In this document: piece by piece, positions 1 through 8,504 of the stretch
How positions within the stretch are numbered: the stretch's first letter is position 1
Layout: each line of letters starts with the position of its first letter
Made by a program: the position numbers and the translations under genes
The notes under the pieces: model-generated
Seen by the model: only the letters and a program-made list of their open reading frames with translations
The model's database searches: none
What the model was told of the DNA's origin: nothing
Assembly (NCBI GenBank): GCA_949294845.1
Contig: CASFJH010000090.1
Location: 1 to 42,606, forward strand
Reading direction: 5' to 3'
Length of the DNA: 42,606 bases
Source: an uncultured Bacillota bacterium
GTDB taxonomy: Bacteria > Bacillota > Clostridia > Christensenellales > Pumilibacteraceae

Positions 1-1416
1 CGTGCGTATTTCCGTCCATGTCGCACCCGCGGGCAACCGCACTTCTCGGGACGCAACGGCGGGCGTGACGATCGGTGCGACAAGCACGTCGTCGCCGAGC
101 AAAAAACAGTCGGTCTGCGTTTCCAAATCTTGCCCCGAAAACGCATAACACACGGGGCGTAAGATCGGTTCTCCGGTCGCGGCGGCATTATAAAAAGCCG
201 ATTCGATATATGGCATAAGTTTTTCCCGAAGCCGCACGCATTCGAGAACGGCATATTTCACGCGGTCGCCGTATGTCCACACGGCACGGGAAAACTGCCA
301 CATCGGGCTTAAACAAACGCATTGCACCGAACGGATATACCAATCCTCATCAGTCGCTTTGTCGCTGTCGGTGATCTGCCCGCCGCCGATCATATCGGGG
401 CAAACATATGGGTACCCGACCAGCCCCGCTTGAATCATGTCGGGAATGAGCATGTCCAAACCGCCGCGCCACGCGACGTTTTTGTCGCACAACCGTTCGA
501 TCACCCCCCGTCCCTCGTATCCCACCGTCGATCGCAGTTCGGCGTAAGGATACCTTTGCGCGAAAGCCGCCCACCGCCGAGCCTGTCCGTTGGGTGTTAT
601 CGGATTTTCGGTGCGGTCATCGACACGGTAAAATCCCGCGTCGCCGCCGTCGAACTTAAACCCGTCCGCCCCAAGCGCGAGCAATGCGTCAAGCTGATTT
701 ATAAGCCCCTGCACGGCGCTTCGGCTCGTCATGTCGAGCAACTTCGACACACCGTTCCACCACTTGCGGTCGGCGATTTTCCCGTCGCCGTCCCGCAGTA
801 ACGCGTCGTCTTTCCACAAACCGACCGCCTCGTCCGCAACAAACGGCACAAGCCACAAAATAACGACAAACCCGAGCGCGTGCAGTTTTTCGATCATCTC
901 TTTCGGATCGGGAAAATCGTCGGTAAACCGCCAGTCTCCAAAACCCCTTTGCCACCCGTCGTCGAGTATCAGCACACCCGCAGGCAGTCCCGCGTCGAGT
1001 ATGCCGTTCGCATACGCCAAAACCGCATCTTGCGTCGGGCGGTTGCGCATTTCCATCCACGTACAGTACTGAGGTTTGGACGCGGCGCGCAAGTCGGCAA
1101 GCGGTTCGAGCGTGTAATGTTTCTTTGCGACCGCCTTCACCGCGCCGCGCAAATTCGAAAACCCCTCGCCGTAATCGACCTCTTCAGTACTGTCGACGGT
1201 CAATGTGCCGTTCTCGACTCGTACGGAATAATCGCCGTCGGTAAACAAATACCGTCCCAAGCTCGACACGAATGCGCCGCTCACCTGATTGGACGTACGG
1301 TTTACGGTAAAGTCGCCAAAGTATGTGCCTGCCGCAGATAGCGGAAAGCGGTCGCCGTCTTGCACGGCGCCGCCCCACCAAAATTCATTCGAGTAAATCG
1401 TAATCGTTCGTTTCAT
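1..1416 (-). CDS. GH31 family glycoside hydrolase (3' end beyond the window)
   Basis: The frame is open for 472 codons from an ATG at 1416 and runs off the left edge, so the C-terminus is missing. The translation has a glycosidase (beta/alpha)8-barrel with LDDGWQ (barrel strand and substrate pocket), FKFDGGDAGF with the probable nucleophile Asp near residue 256, and a later VGYPYVCPDMIGGG segment. This combination resembles the GH31 branch that includes MYORG-like and bacterial alpha-galactosidase/alpha-glucosidase members. It probably releases alpha-linked hexoses from oligosaccharides; I cannot tell the substrate. No signal peptide is visible, so it is likely cytoplasmic. AAAGGA lies 5 bases before the start, and the stop of the upstream surface-protein gene is only 9 bases away. 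Codon use (many GGG glycine and TTG leucine codons) differs from purB and the genes to the right, in line with the junction near 2860. Confidence 0.85.
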   Translation of the reverse strand, partial: MKRTITIYSNEFWWGGAVQDGDRFPLSAAGTYFGDFTVNRTSNQVSGAFVSSLGRYLFTDGDYSVRVENGTLTVDSTEEVDYGEGFSNLRGAVKAVAKKHYTLEPLADLRAASKPQYCTWMEMRNRPTQDAVLAYANGILDAGLPAGVLILDDGWQRGFGDWRFTDDFPDPKEMIEKLHALGFVVILWLVPFVADEAVGLWKDDALLRDGDGKIADRKWWNGVSKLLDMTSRSAVQGLINQLDALLALGADGFKFDGGDAGFYRVDDRTENPITPNGQARRWAAFAQRYPYAELRSTVGYEGRGVIERLCDKNVAWRGGLDMLIPDMIQAGLVGYPYVCPDMIGGGQITDSDKATDEDWYIRSVQCVCLSPMWQFSRAVWTYGDRVKYAVLECVRLREKLMPYIESAFYNAAATGEPILRPVCYAFSGQDLETQTDCFLLGDDVLVAPIVTPAVASREVRLPAGATWTEIRT

Positions 1417-1425
1417 AGATGTCCT

Positions 1426-2860
1426 TTAACTGTTTTTTGTCTTAAACACGGGATAACCCTGCGTCGTGTCCCAATAGGTCGCGTCCCAACCCGTCGTGGG
1501 TATAGCCGATTTATCGGCAGTGTCGACGGCGGCAGTGTTTGTATAACTTGCAAGCGGGCCGCCATCTTTCGGAACGATATTCTTATACGCGCTTGCTTTT
1601 TCGGTCGGCACAATGGTATAGCAGTTGGGCATTAACGTTTCGAGACTGCCTTCCGCCCAACAGTCGCCGAATCCGCTTAACACGTCTTTATCTGCCCAGC
1701 CGTCTTTGATCTCCACAATAACGTTTTTGATATTCGATTCGAATCCGTCCTTTGTGCTAAGCAACGTATCCGCGCTTCCCGTGTAACCGAGTATATTTTT
1801 TACATTATTGGTATGCGTCACTTCCACATACACGTTTTCCAACTTTCCGTAATGGAAAATCGAGTACAAAAGGCCGCCTTTCGTGCCTACGAACGTGCTA
1901 CCGCTATTGATCCAAGCGTTACCGTGGATCGCATTGGTGAACGCAATGTTTTTGATTGTGCCGTATAAACTTTTTTCATTCGTCAAATCTCTGACAGCCC
2001 ATTCACGGTAACCGACAAGCACACCAATAAAGCCGCCGTAACCTACGCTTTCGGCGTCATTGATAAATAACCCTTTTATGGTATAGCCTGCGCCGTCGAA
2101 TACGCCGCAAAAACCGAGAACGCCGGCGTTGCGGTCTACGTTCGTCAAGTACGAGGTATATTTGCGCGTCGAGCTTGTCGTGTTGGCTACACTCGTCAGA
2201 CTTTCGTTATACGTAACGTCGTTACCTAAAACGAAATATCCGTCGCGCAACTTCGATACCCCATTAACCCAATCGTGTTGATAGTTCGTGTAGTAGCGAC
2301 GCGTCGATCGCTTCGGGCGAATCGATAATCATCGTATAGATTCCGAGCGGCAACGTGTACGTCGCCAGACTCGTCTCGACGGTCGCCGTTTTCTCGCCCA
2401 TATTGTAGCCGTAGTACGACGGCAAAACGGTCACTTTATTGCCCTCGCTCGAAACGAAAATATCGTTGTCGATTTCTGCGTTGTTTAAGATTTGCTTGAC
2501 GGTGACCGACTGCACTTCGCCTTTGACTTTGTCCGGTATATCGATTTCGGCGGTTTTGGCGCGCATTGCGGCAATCTCGCTTTCGGTCGGGAATTTGTCC
2601 AATAAATCTTCGCTATCAAACAGAGTGGCAACCGCTTTGTCGGTCAGCGTAATCTTTTGCGTGCGTTTCGTCACCGTAACGACGAACTGCGCAAAGTTGC
2701 CGTTGTACGCCGCCGTAACGACGGTACTGCCGAGATCCTTTGCCGTCACCGTTCCGCTCTTTACCGTCGCCACCTCCTTGTCGGACGACGACCACGTAAT
2801 CGTATCGGTCACGGGCGTTTGCCCGTCGACGCACGATAGCGGCAACGAAAGCGTAGTAAC
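1426..2860 (-). pseudogene. Big_2/GLUG-type surface protein, N-terminally truncated and frameshifted
   Basis: Two frames make up one protein. The first (about 2860 to 2264) has a bacterial Ig-like (Big_2) domain containing ITWSSSDKEVATV, then a Ser/Thr/Val-rich segment up to IIDSPEAIDA. The second (about 2300 to 1426) starts inside NYQHDWVNGV, continues to YFVLGNDV and GLUG-like pieces (GVFDGAGYTIKGLF, GGFIGVLVG), and ends in FKTKNS. Reading passes from one to the other only with a one-base shift near 2281-2310. The N-terminus, with any signal peptide, is lost at the junction with the aldo/keto reductase near 2860. Such proteins are usually secreted or cell-surface attached and bind glycans or adhere. 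No sortase motif or SLH domain is visible at the C-terminus. Whether the frameshift is real or a base-calling error cannot be decided here. Confidence 0.7.
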
Positions 2861-2863
2861 GTA
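2851..2863. other. Junction between two unrelated gene fragments
   Basis: On the minus strand the aldo/keto reductase reads up to ATCAGATACGTTAC and the Big_2 coding frame begins within GTTACTACG, so the two overlap by only a few bases. Neither side has a terminator, stop codon, inverted repeat or insertion-sequence end. Both flanking genes are cut mid-domain. This is what a chimeric assembly join, or an illegitimate recombination with microhomology, looks like. Confidence 0.7.
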
Positions 2864-3383
2864 TCTGATTGACCATCGGCTTGATCTGCGCCGTCTTAAA
2901 CAGTTCTTTAAGATAAAACGGCGTGAAATTGCTTACGCCGATGGCCTTTACTCTTCCGTCTCTGTATAATTTCTCAAGCGCGCGCCATGCTTCCGAATTC
3001 TGCTGAGCCCAGTCGGTATATACGTTTTTGCCTGCCGGCCAGTGTATAAGATACAGATCCAGATAGTCAAGCCCCAGATCGGACAGCGTATCGTCGAAAG
3101 CGCGCAGCGCCTTATCGTAGTTGCGGCAGGTGTTCCAGAGCTTACTCGTCACGAAAATTTTTTCGCGCGCGACGCCCGAGTCTCTTATTCCCTGTCCGAC
3201 TCGCGTCTCGTTGCGGTAAACAGCCGCCCCGTCTATATGCCTGTATCCGGCTTTCAGAGCGGCCGTCACACATTCCGAGGTCAGTTCGCTGTCCGGACTG
3301 CGCCAAGTGCCGTAGCCGACGCCCGGCAGTCCGACTCCGTTGCTTAAAGTTATTACTGAAGAAAGATTGTTGAATTCGTACAT
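2858..3383 (-). pseudogene. Aldo/keto reductase, C-terminally truncated at a junction
   Basis: The N-terminal ~175 residues of an NADPH-dependent aldo/keto reductase are intact. HIDGAAVYRNE carries the Asp and Tyr of the catalytic tetrad, VTSKLWN the Lys and LIHWP the His; GVSNFTPFYL follows. After PMVNQIRY the family similarity stops abruptly, although members are usually 270-290 residues. From there the same frame is nonsense, while another frame encodes the Big_2 domain. The start at 3383 has AAGGAG 5 bases upstream. It lies 24 bases after purB and was presumably the last gene of the dipeptidase-purB transcript. As it stands it lacks the C-terminal barrel strands and cofactor-binding residues and should be inactive. 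If the join is an assembly error, the real gene is full length. Confidence 0.85.
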
Positions 3384-3406
3384 AATCGCTCCTTATTCCA
3401 AATTTG

Positions 3407-4837
3407 TCAGACCTTGATTTCGGCGGATATAGCCGCGGCGGAAGCGTGTTTTTCAAGTACAGGATCTATTTCGTCCCTGATAAATTCCTCCGTCTGCTGA
3501 GGCGCGCGGCCTATAAAATTGACCGGATCGAGTATGCCGTCAATCGAAGAATGTATCGCAGCGAAATGACTGTCGCTCTTTATGCGCTCGATAAGATCGT
3601 TTTCCTGTCCGTCCTGTTTGACGCGTCTGGCGCTTTCCATGGAATGTTCCCTTATAAGCTCGTGAAGCTGCTGTCTGTCTCCGCCGGCTTTGACACATTC
3701 CATCAATATAACTTCGGTGGCCATGAAAGGAAGCTCGGCCATGATGTGCTTAAGTATCGTTTTGGGATAAACTACCATATTTTCGGAAATATTGATGTAC
3801 AGATTAAGTACGCCGTCAAGCGCCAGAAAGCCCTGCGCGATCGTTATGCGCTTATTCGCGCTGTCGTCCAGCGTCCTTTCAAACCACTGCGTAGAAGCCG
3901 TCACCGCTTCGTTTACGGGCAGCGACAGCACAAAACGCGCCAGACCGCATATGCGTTCGCTGCGCATCGGGTTACGCTTGTACGCCATAGCCGACGAGCC
4001 TATCTGCGATTTTTCAAACGGCTCTTCCATCTCCTTCATGTTCTGAAGAATACGCAGGTCGTTTGCAAATTTGTAAGCGCTTTGAGCTATCTGCGAAAGA
4101 ACGCTCATTACGTTGTAATCGAATTTGCGTGGGTATGTCTGTCCGGTCACGCCGTATACGCCGTCAAAGCCGAGCTTATTCGCAACGGCTTTTTCCAGCG
4201 CCCTGACCTTTTCGCCGTCGTTGTCGAACAGGCTCATAAAACTGGCCTGCGTGCCGGTGGTACCCTTGACTCCGCGCAAACGGACCGTGGACAGGATATG
4301 TTCGAGGTTTTCGTAATCCATTTTAAGATCCTGTAGCCACAACGCCGCGCGCTTGCCCACAGTAGTGAGCTGCGCCGGCTGCAGGTGCGTAAATCCGAGC
4401 GTGGGCATATCCTTATACTTCAGCGCGAAAGTTTTAAGCCTCTGCATAACCGCTACCAGCTTGTCCCTTACGATCTGAAGCGCTCTGTATATAGTAATTA
4501 TTTCGGCGTTGTCAGTAACATAGCAGCTGGTCGCGCCCAGATGTATTATGGGCATAGCCGACTTGGCCTGCATACCAAATGCGTATACGTGCGCCATAAC
4601 GTCGTGACGGACTTCGCGTTCGCGCGCGTCGGCGACGTCGTAATTTATATCGTCGGCGTATTTTTTCATTTCCGAAATCTGCTTGTCCGTAATGGGAAGC
4701 CCCAGCTCTTTCTCGCTTTCCGCCAAAGCGATCCAAAGTTTGCGCCACAGTCTGAATCTGTTGTCGTCGGAAAAATTCTCCGCCATTTCGCGGCCGGCAT
4801 ATCTGGTAATAAGCGGATTTTCGTAAATATCTTTCAT
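3407..4837 (-). CDS. purB: Adenylosuccinate lyase
   Basis: A 476-residue adenylosuccinate lyase of the fumarase/aspartase superfamily. It cleaves SAICAR to AICAR and adenylosuccinate to AMP in purine synthesis and acts as a cytoplasmic homotetramer. Visible motifs are HDVMAHVYAF, HLGATSCYVTDN (substrate-binding His region), GVKGTTGTQASF and the flexible signature loop GSSAMAYKRNP with the catalytic Ser. I chose the ATG at 4837 (MKDIYENPL) because GGGAG sits just upstream and the frame before it overlaps the preceding gene; that gene's TAA ends one base before this ATG, so the two are translationally coupled. It resembles the ~475-residue form of Clostridia and eukaryotes rather than the 430-residue B. 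subtilis form. Confidence 0.97.
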   Translation of the reverse strand: MKDIYENPLITRYAGREMAENFSDDNRFRLWRKLWIALAESEKELGLPITDKQISEMKKYADDINYDVADAREREVRHDVMAHVYAFGMQAKSAMPIIHLGATSCYVTDNAEIITIYRALQIVRDKLVAVMQRLKTFALKYKDMPTLGFTHLQPAQLTTVGKRAALWLQDLKMDYENLEHILSTVRLRGVKGTTGTQASFMSLFDNDGEKVRALEKAVANKLGFDGVYGVTGQTYPRKFDYNVMSVLSQIAQSAYKFANDLRILQNMKEMEEPFEKSQIGSSAMAYKRNPMRSERICGLARFVLSLPVNEAVTASTQWFERTLDDSANKRITIAQGFLALDGVLNLYINISENMVVYPKTILKHIMAELPFMATEVILMECVKAGGDRQQLHELIREHSMESARRVKQDGQENDLIERIKSDSHFAAIHSSIDGILDPVNFIGRAPQQTEEFIRDEIDPVLEKHASAAAISAEIKV

Positions 4838-4838
4838 G

Positions 4839-5645
4839 TTAGCTCCCGTAAAAAAATTTTTCTGCATTTCCGTAAAAAACGGCGTCTATCTGCTTGGACG
4901 TCAGGCTCCTGTTAAGCAGTTCCCTGACTTCGGTAAATTTAGAATAACTCTCCAGCCCGTCGAGCGGCGCGGTTCCGTAAAAATCGGTTCCGACTGCAAG
5001 CGACTCTGCCCCGAAGGTCTCGACATATTCGACTATATGAGAAGCGTAAGCCTTAACATCGGCGTCATCACGGTTAAGAAACGCGCGCACGGCCGCAAGC
5101 CCGATTATGCCGCCCGCCCGTATAATCGCTTTCACCTGTCCGTCGGTCAGATTGCGCGGATGCTTCATCAGACGGGCGAGCGCAGTATGCGAATTTATTA
5201 TCCTCGCCCTGCCGCCGCAATAGTCGATAACGTCGTAAAAGCTCTTTTCGTTAAGGTGCGCCGTATCCACGGCGACGCCGTGCGAGCATATGCTGTCTAT
5301 AAGCCGCCGCCCCGCCTGAGTCAGCCGCCCCGTTCCGTCCGCTCCGCCCGCAAACGCATTGTCGTAATTCCAAGTTAACGAGCAGTACTTCAGTTGCGGC
5401 AGATCGAGCGTCCCAAAGCCGGCTTCAGCCATAAATCCGCAGTCCTCCACGGCAAGTCCGGCACGGTAAGGCAACGCGCCGTCAGTCAGTCTTGCAGCCC
5501 TGACTGTTGCCGACTCCGGCGAACGGCACTCCGTCGTCCATACCGCGAAAATTACTCCGCGCGCCGTAAAATTACCGGCGCTGAACCGCATTTCTTTCTC
5601 CGGCATATCTGCAGTAGGCAGATCGTTATGAAGATCGAACACCAT
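4839..5645 (-). CDS. Membrane dipeptidase family (peptidase M19)
   Basis: A 268-residue zinc dipeptidase-type amidohydrolase. Zinc-ligand motifs expected for M19 are present: DLHNDLP at residues 4-10 (His6, Asp8), VAVDTAHLNEKSFYDV with a His, and IINSHTALA with another. LTWNYDNAF and GTDFYG correspond to conserved barrel motifs. It is short for the family (usually 300-400), mainly from compact loops. There is no signal peptide, so the bacterial 'membrane' name is only historical; it probably hydrolyses dipeptides in the cytosol. No Shine-Dalgarno is visible before the ATG, but TATACT (5651-5656) lies 5 bases upstream, suggesting a leaderless start. It is followed immediately by purB. Confidence 0.88.
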   Translation of the reverse strand: MVFDLHNDLPTADMPEKEMRFSAGNFTARGVIFAVWTTECRSPESATVRAARLTDGALPYRAGLAVEDCGFMAEAGFGTLDLPQLKYCSLTWNYDNAFAGGADGTGRLTQAGRRLIDSICSHGVAVDTAHLNEKSFYDVIDYCGGRARIINSHTALARLMKHPRNLTDGQVKAIIRAGGIIGLAAVRAFLNRDDADVKAYASHIVEYVETFGAESLAVGTDFYGTAPLDGLESYSKFTEVRELLNRSLTSKQIDAVFYGNAEKFFYGS

Positions 5646-5650
5646 ATTAC

Positions 5651-5656
5651 AGTATA
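5651..5656 (-). promoter_or_regulatory. Possible -10 element for a leaderless dipeptidase-purB transcript
   Basis: On the minus strand TATACT ends 5 bases before the ATG of the dipeptidase gene, which has no ribosome-binding site. Initiation 6-7 bases downstream would put the RNA 5' end at the start codon. No convincing -35 is seen at 16-18 bases, so this is tentative. Confidence 0.3.
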
Positions 5657-5695
5657 TGTCGGCAAGCGCGCTTGAGTTATCGGCCGTAAATAATA

Positions 5696-5725
5696 TCGTC
5701 CGCTTAAAAGATATTAAGCGGACGA
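5696..5725 (-). terminator. Terminator after ispH-S1
   Basis: A perfect 12-bp inverted repeat (TCGTCCGCTTAA and its complement) surrounds a 6-base loop, 17 bases after the ispH-S1 stop. In the minus direction it is followed by TATTATTT, a weak U-tract. It separates the decarboxylase-to-ispH operon from the dipeptidase-purB genes. The stem shares AGCGGACGA with the terminator at 22981-23008. Confidence 0.75.
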
Positions 5726-5742
5726 CAAACGTACTGATATGA

Positions 5743-7800
5743 TTACTTATTTTCGTTTACGTCGATGTCTTTCAAAAGATCCGCAAACGGATTATTGCTC
5801 ATTTCCTCGCTCCACTCGCTGCTCTCGGTCTCAACCCTGGGCTTAGAAGATTTGGAACGTTTCTCTTCCTTCTTCTCTACCGGCGCGGGCGCTTCCTCGG
5901 GTGTGCAGGCCTTAATGCTGAGCGTTATCTTGCGGTTGGCTTCGTCATAATTCATGATCATGACGTCAACTTCGTCGCCCACTTTAACTACGTCCGCGAT
6001 GTTCTTTACGAACGTGTGCGCTGCTTCCGACACATGGACAAGTCCCTCGATGCCCGGCTCGATCTCGACGAAAGCGCCGAAAGGCACTACGCTCGTCACC
6101 TTGCCGTGAGCGACGGAACCGATGGGATGCGCTTCCATGCAGGCGACGAAAGGATGTTTCTGAAGCTGTTTATAGCCGAGCGATACGCGGTTCTTCTCGC
6201 GGTCAACCTTTAGAACGAGGAAGTCGTAGGTCTTGCCTATTTCAAGTACGTCCTCGACTTTTTTGATATGCGTCCACGAGAGATCGGCGATATGAGCAAG
6301 GCAATCGAACCCGTCGACACTTACGAACGCGCCGAAATCGGTCACTCTCTTTACCACGCCGCTTACAACGACGTTGGGCTGAACGTGCGTCCAGAAAATT
6401 TCTTCTCTTTCCTTTCTTTCCGCCATGAGGACGGCCTGCTGACTGGCGACTATCTTATGCTTGTCGTCGTCTATCTCAAGCGCGACCACTCTCAGCGTCT
6501 TGCCCACATAGTCAGCGAGGTTGCGGACGTAGCTGCCCTTTTCGCGGATGAGCGAGGAAGGAACGAAAATCGTGTAAGTACCGATCTTGCCGAGCAGGCC
6601 GCCCTTAGTATCGCGGTTTACCTTAAGCTCGAACACTTCGCCGTTGCGTATGCCGTCGACAAATTTATCTCCTTCTTTGATCACGTCAACTTTTTTCTTG
6701 GATAAAAGAATACAGCCGCTGTTATCATCCTTAGAAGAGACGACTATGGCCTCGATTTCTGCGCCCGGTTCAAAAGCCGCGGGATCGTAAGTACCGTCGA
6801 TATTAACGTCTTCGGCACGGACGAGACCGTCTTTTTTACCGCCGATATTGACGTGCACGCCTTCGGGATCGGCGCTTATTACGGTGCCTTTGACTCTCTT
6901 TCCTACGCTGTAGCTCACATGAGATTCTTTGTCTATAGCGTCTTTGAACTCTTGGCTCTGAATCTCATCGATGTTGTTTTCCATGTACTCCTTTACCTCC
7001 ATGATCAACTCTTTCGGAGTTGACGCGCCGGCCGTTATACCTACAGAACTGTCCGGCTTAACCTTCAAAAAATTTAAGTCGGCAACACTTTCAATAAGAT
7101 AGGTATCGGAACACGCGGTCTTGCACACTTCGTACAGCCGCATGGTGTTGGAGCTTGTCCTGCTGCCCAGCACCAGCATTACATCGGAGCGCGCCGCCAG
7201 TTTTTCCGCCTCAGTTTGCCGCTTGATAGTAGTATAGCAAATTGTGTCGAATATTTCAACTGTTTTAAGATACTGTTTGGGAATTTTTTTCAATATTTGG
7301 CGATATTTTTGCACCGAAAAGGTAGTTTGAACCACTATACAGGGGTTTTTATTCCAATCGACCTCCGAAAAATCGCCGTTTTCGTCAATAACGACGGCAT
7401 TTTGGTCGCACCAGCCTTTGATCCCCATAACTTCCGGATGTTCGGCTTTGCCTATTATTACGATCTGGCTGCCGCCCGAATATCGCTCGGAAACTATCTC
7501 GTGTATATGCTTAACATATGGACACGTTGCGTCGACGATCTTAAGACCTTTTTCCTCCGCCGCGCGGTATGTCTCGCGTCCCGTTCCGTGAGAGCGTATC
7601 ACCAGCGTTGCGCCGACGGGAACGTCGTCTACCGAATCCACTACTTTAAGCCCTTTTGACTCGAGACGGTTTACTATAATCTCGTTGTGTATTATCTCGC
7701 CCAGCGAATAAGTGTCCGCCGCCGCGACTTTCTCCGCTTTTTCCACGGCGTTGGTAACGCCGAAACAAAATCCCGCTCCGGCGGCAAGCTCGATCTTCAT
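5743..7800 (-). CDS. ispH: 4-hydroxy-3-methylbut-2-enyl diphosphate reductase fused to four S1 domains
   Basis: A 685-residue fusion. Residues 1 to ~285 are IspH, the [4Fe-4S] enzyme that makes IPP and DMAPP in the last step of the MEP pathway. Its three cluster cysteines are in GFCFGV (Cys12), DATCPYV and FDTICYTT; IIHNE and KAEHPEV supply substrate-binding His residues and SRTSSNT the Ser/Asn. After ~295 come four S1 RNA-binding repeats, the last two with the typical ...DFGAFV... and ...PFGAFV... signatures, then a charged Lys/Glu tail. The second S1 (with FVPSSLI) is the most divergent. This IspH-S1 fusion is known in Clostridia, where the S1 part stands in for a ribosomal protein S1 homologue. 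Its ATG overlaps the plsC stop by 4 bases; the terminator follows. Confidence 0.96.
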   Translation of the reverse strand: MKIELAAGAGFCFGVTNAVEKAEKVAAADTYSLGEIIHNEIIVNRLESKGLKVVDSVDDVPVGATLVIRSHGTGRETYRAAEEKGLKIVDATCPYVKHIHEIVSERYSGGSQIVIIGKAEHPEVMGIKGWCDQNAVVIDENGDFSEVDWNKNPCIVVQTTFSVQKYRQILKKIPKQYLKTVEIFDTICYTTIKRQTEAEKLAARSDVMLVLGSRTSSNTMRLYEVCKTACSDTYLIESVADLNFLKVKPDSSVGITAGASTPKELIMEVKEYMENNIDEIQSQEFKDAIDKESHVSYSVGKRVKGTVISADPEGVHVNIGGKKDGLVRAEDVNIDGTYDPAAFEPGAEIEAIVVSSKDDNSGCILLSKKKVDVIKEGDKFVDGIRNGEVFELKVNRDTKGGLLGKIGTYTIFVPSSLIREKGSYVRNLADYVGKTLRVVALEIDDDKHKIVASQQAVLMAERKEREEIFWTHVQPNVVVSGVVKRVTDFGAFVSVDGFDCLAHIADLSWTHIKKVEDVLEIGKTYDFLVLKVDREKNRVSLGYKQLQKHPFVACMEAHPIGSVAHGKVTSVVPFGAFVEIEPGIEGLVHVSEAAHTFVKNIADVVKVGDEVDVMIMNYDEANRKITLSIKACTPEEAPAPVEKKEEKRSKSSKPRVETESSEWSEEMSNNPFADLLKDIDVNENK

Positions 7801-8486
7801 GCCCTGCCCGCCTTGCGCTCGCGCTTAAGACGCTTTTTTTCGGCGCGGGCAGCGGCTTTTATCTCTTTCCAACGCTTGTTTATAACGTAATCGTCAAGAT
7901 ATTCTTTTGCCTGATGCATTCTCTCCGACAGCAGCGCCACGGCTTCGTCGAGCGTTTCCGCGTCGAGCTTCCGCCCCGAATAAGCCGACATATCGATTGC
8001 CGGCGCGACGTACAGCCAGTTCTTGTGAAACGCGCGCGTCTTACGGAAAATCATCATCGGCACTATCACGGTATTGCCTTTTATTGCAAACATTGCCGCG
8101 CCCGATTTGATCTCCTGCAGATCGGTGTTGTTGCGGTTGCGCGTACCCTCTGGAAATATACACACGTTTTCGCCGTTTTTCAGCGCGCGCAGAATTTTCT
8201 TAACCGCCGTAAGGTCGGCGGCTCCGCGGTCTATGAATATAACGCCCAGTTTAAGCGCAAGCCAGCGCACGAAACGGTTGTCGCCTATTTCCTTTTTGGC
8301 GACGAAATGCCTGACTCCTTTGATGTTTATGCCTATGTTCGGCGTGTCGGCCCAACTGAGGTGATTGCCTACCGAAATATAATTTCTGCCGACCGGAACG
8401 TTCTCTTTGCCTACGACTACCGTAGGAAAAACCAGCTTGTAAGGCAAATAAAGCATCGCTTTGCAGAATTTGTAAAAAGCAAACAT
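7797..8486 (-). CDS. plsC: 1-acyl-sn-glycerol-3-phosphate acyltransferase
   Basis: A 229-residue membrane-associated acyltransferase that converts lysophosphatidic acid to phosphatidic acid. The HX4D catalytic motif is NHLSWAD (His42, Asp47), and FPEGTRNRN is the glycerol-phosphate-binding motif. A hydrophobic N-terminus (residues ~5-25) probably anchors it to the membrane. The C-terminal ~25 residues are very basic (Lys/Arg-rich). The gene lies 18 bases after cmk and overlaps ispH by ATGA. The cmk-plsC-ispH order is common in Clostridia. Confidence 0.95.
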   Translation of the reverse strand: MFAFYKFCKAMLYLPYKLVFPTVVVGKENVPVGRNYISVGNHLSWADTPNIGINIKGVRHFVAKKEIGDNRFVRWLALKLGVIFIDRGAADLTAVKKILRALKNGENVCIFPEGTRNRNNTDLQEIKSGAAMFAIKGNTVIVPMMIFRKTRAFHKNWLYVAPAIDMSAYSGRKLDAETLDEAVALLSERMHQAKEYLDDYVINKRWKEIKAAARAEKKRLKRERKAGRA

Positions 8487-8504
8487 TCGCCCGTATCTCC
8501 GAAT

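Noticed and set aside
3404..4336. A 310-codon open frame on the plus strand opposite purB
   Set aside because: It is a shadow of purB, basic and low in motifs, with no ribosome-binding site in a gene-free context.
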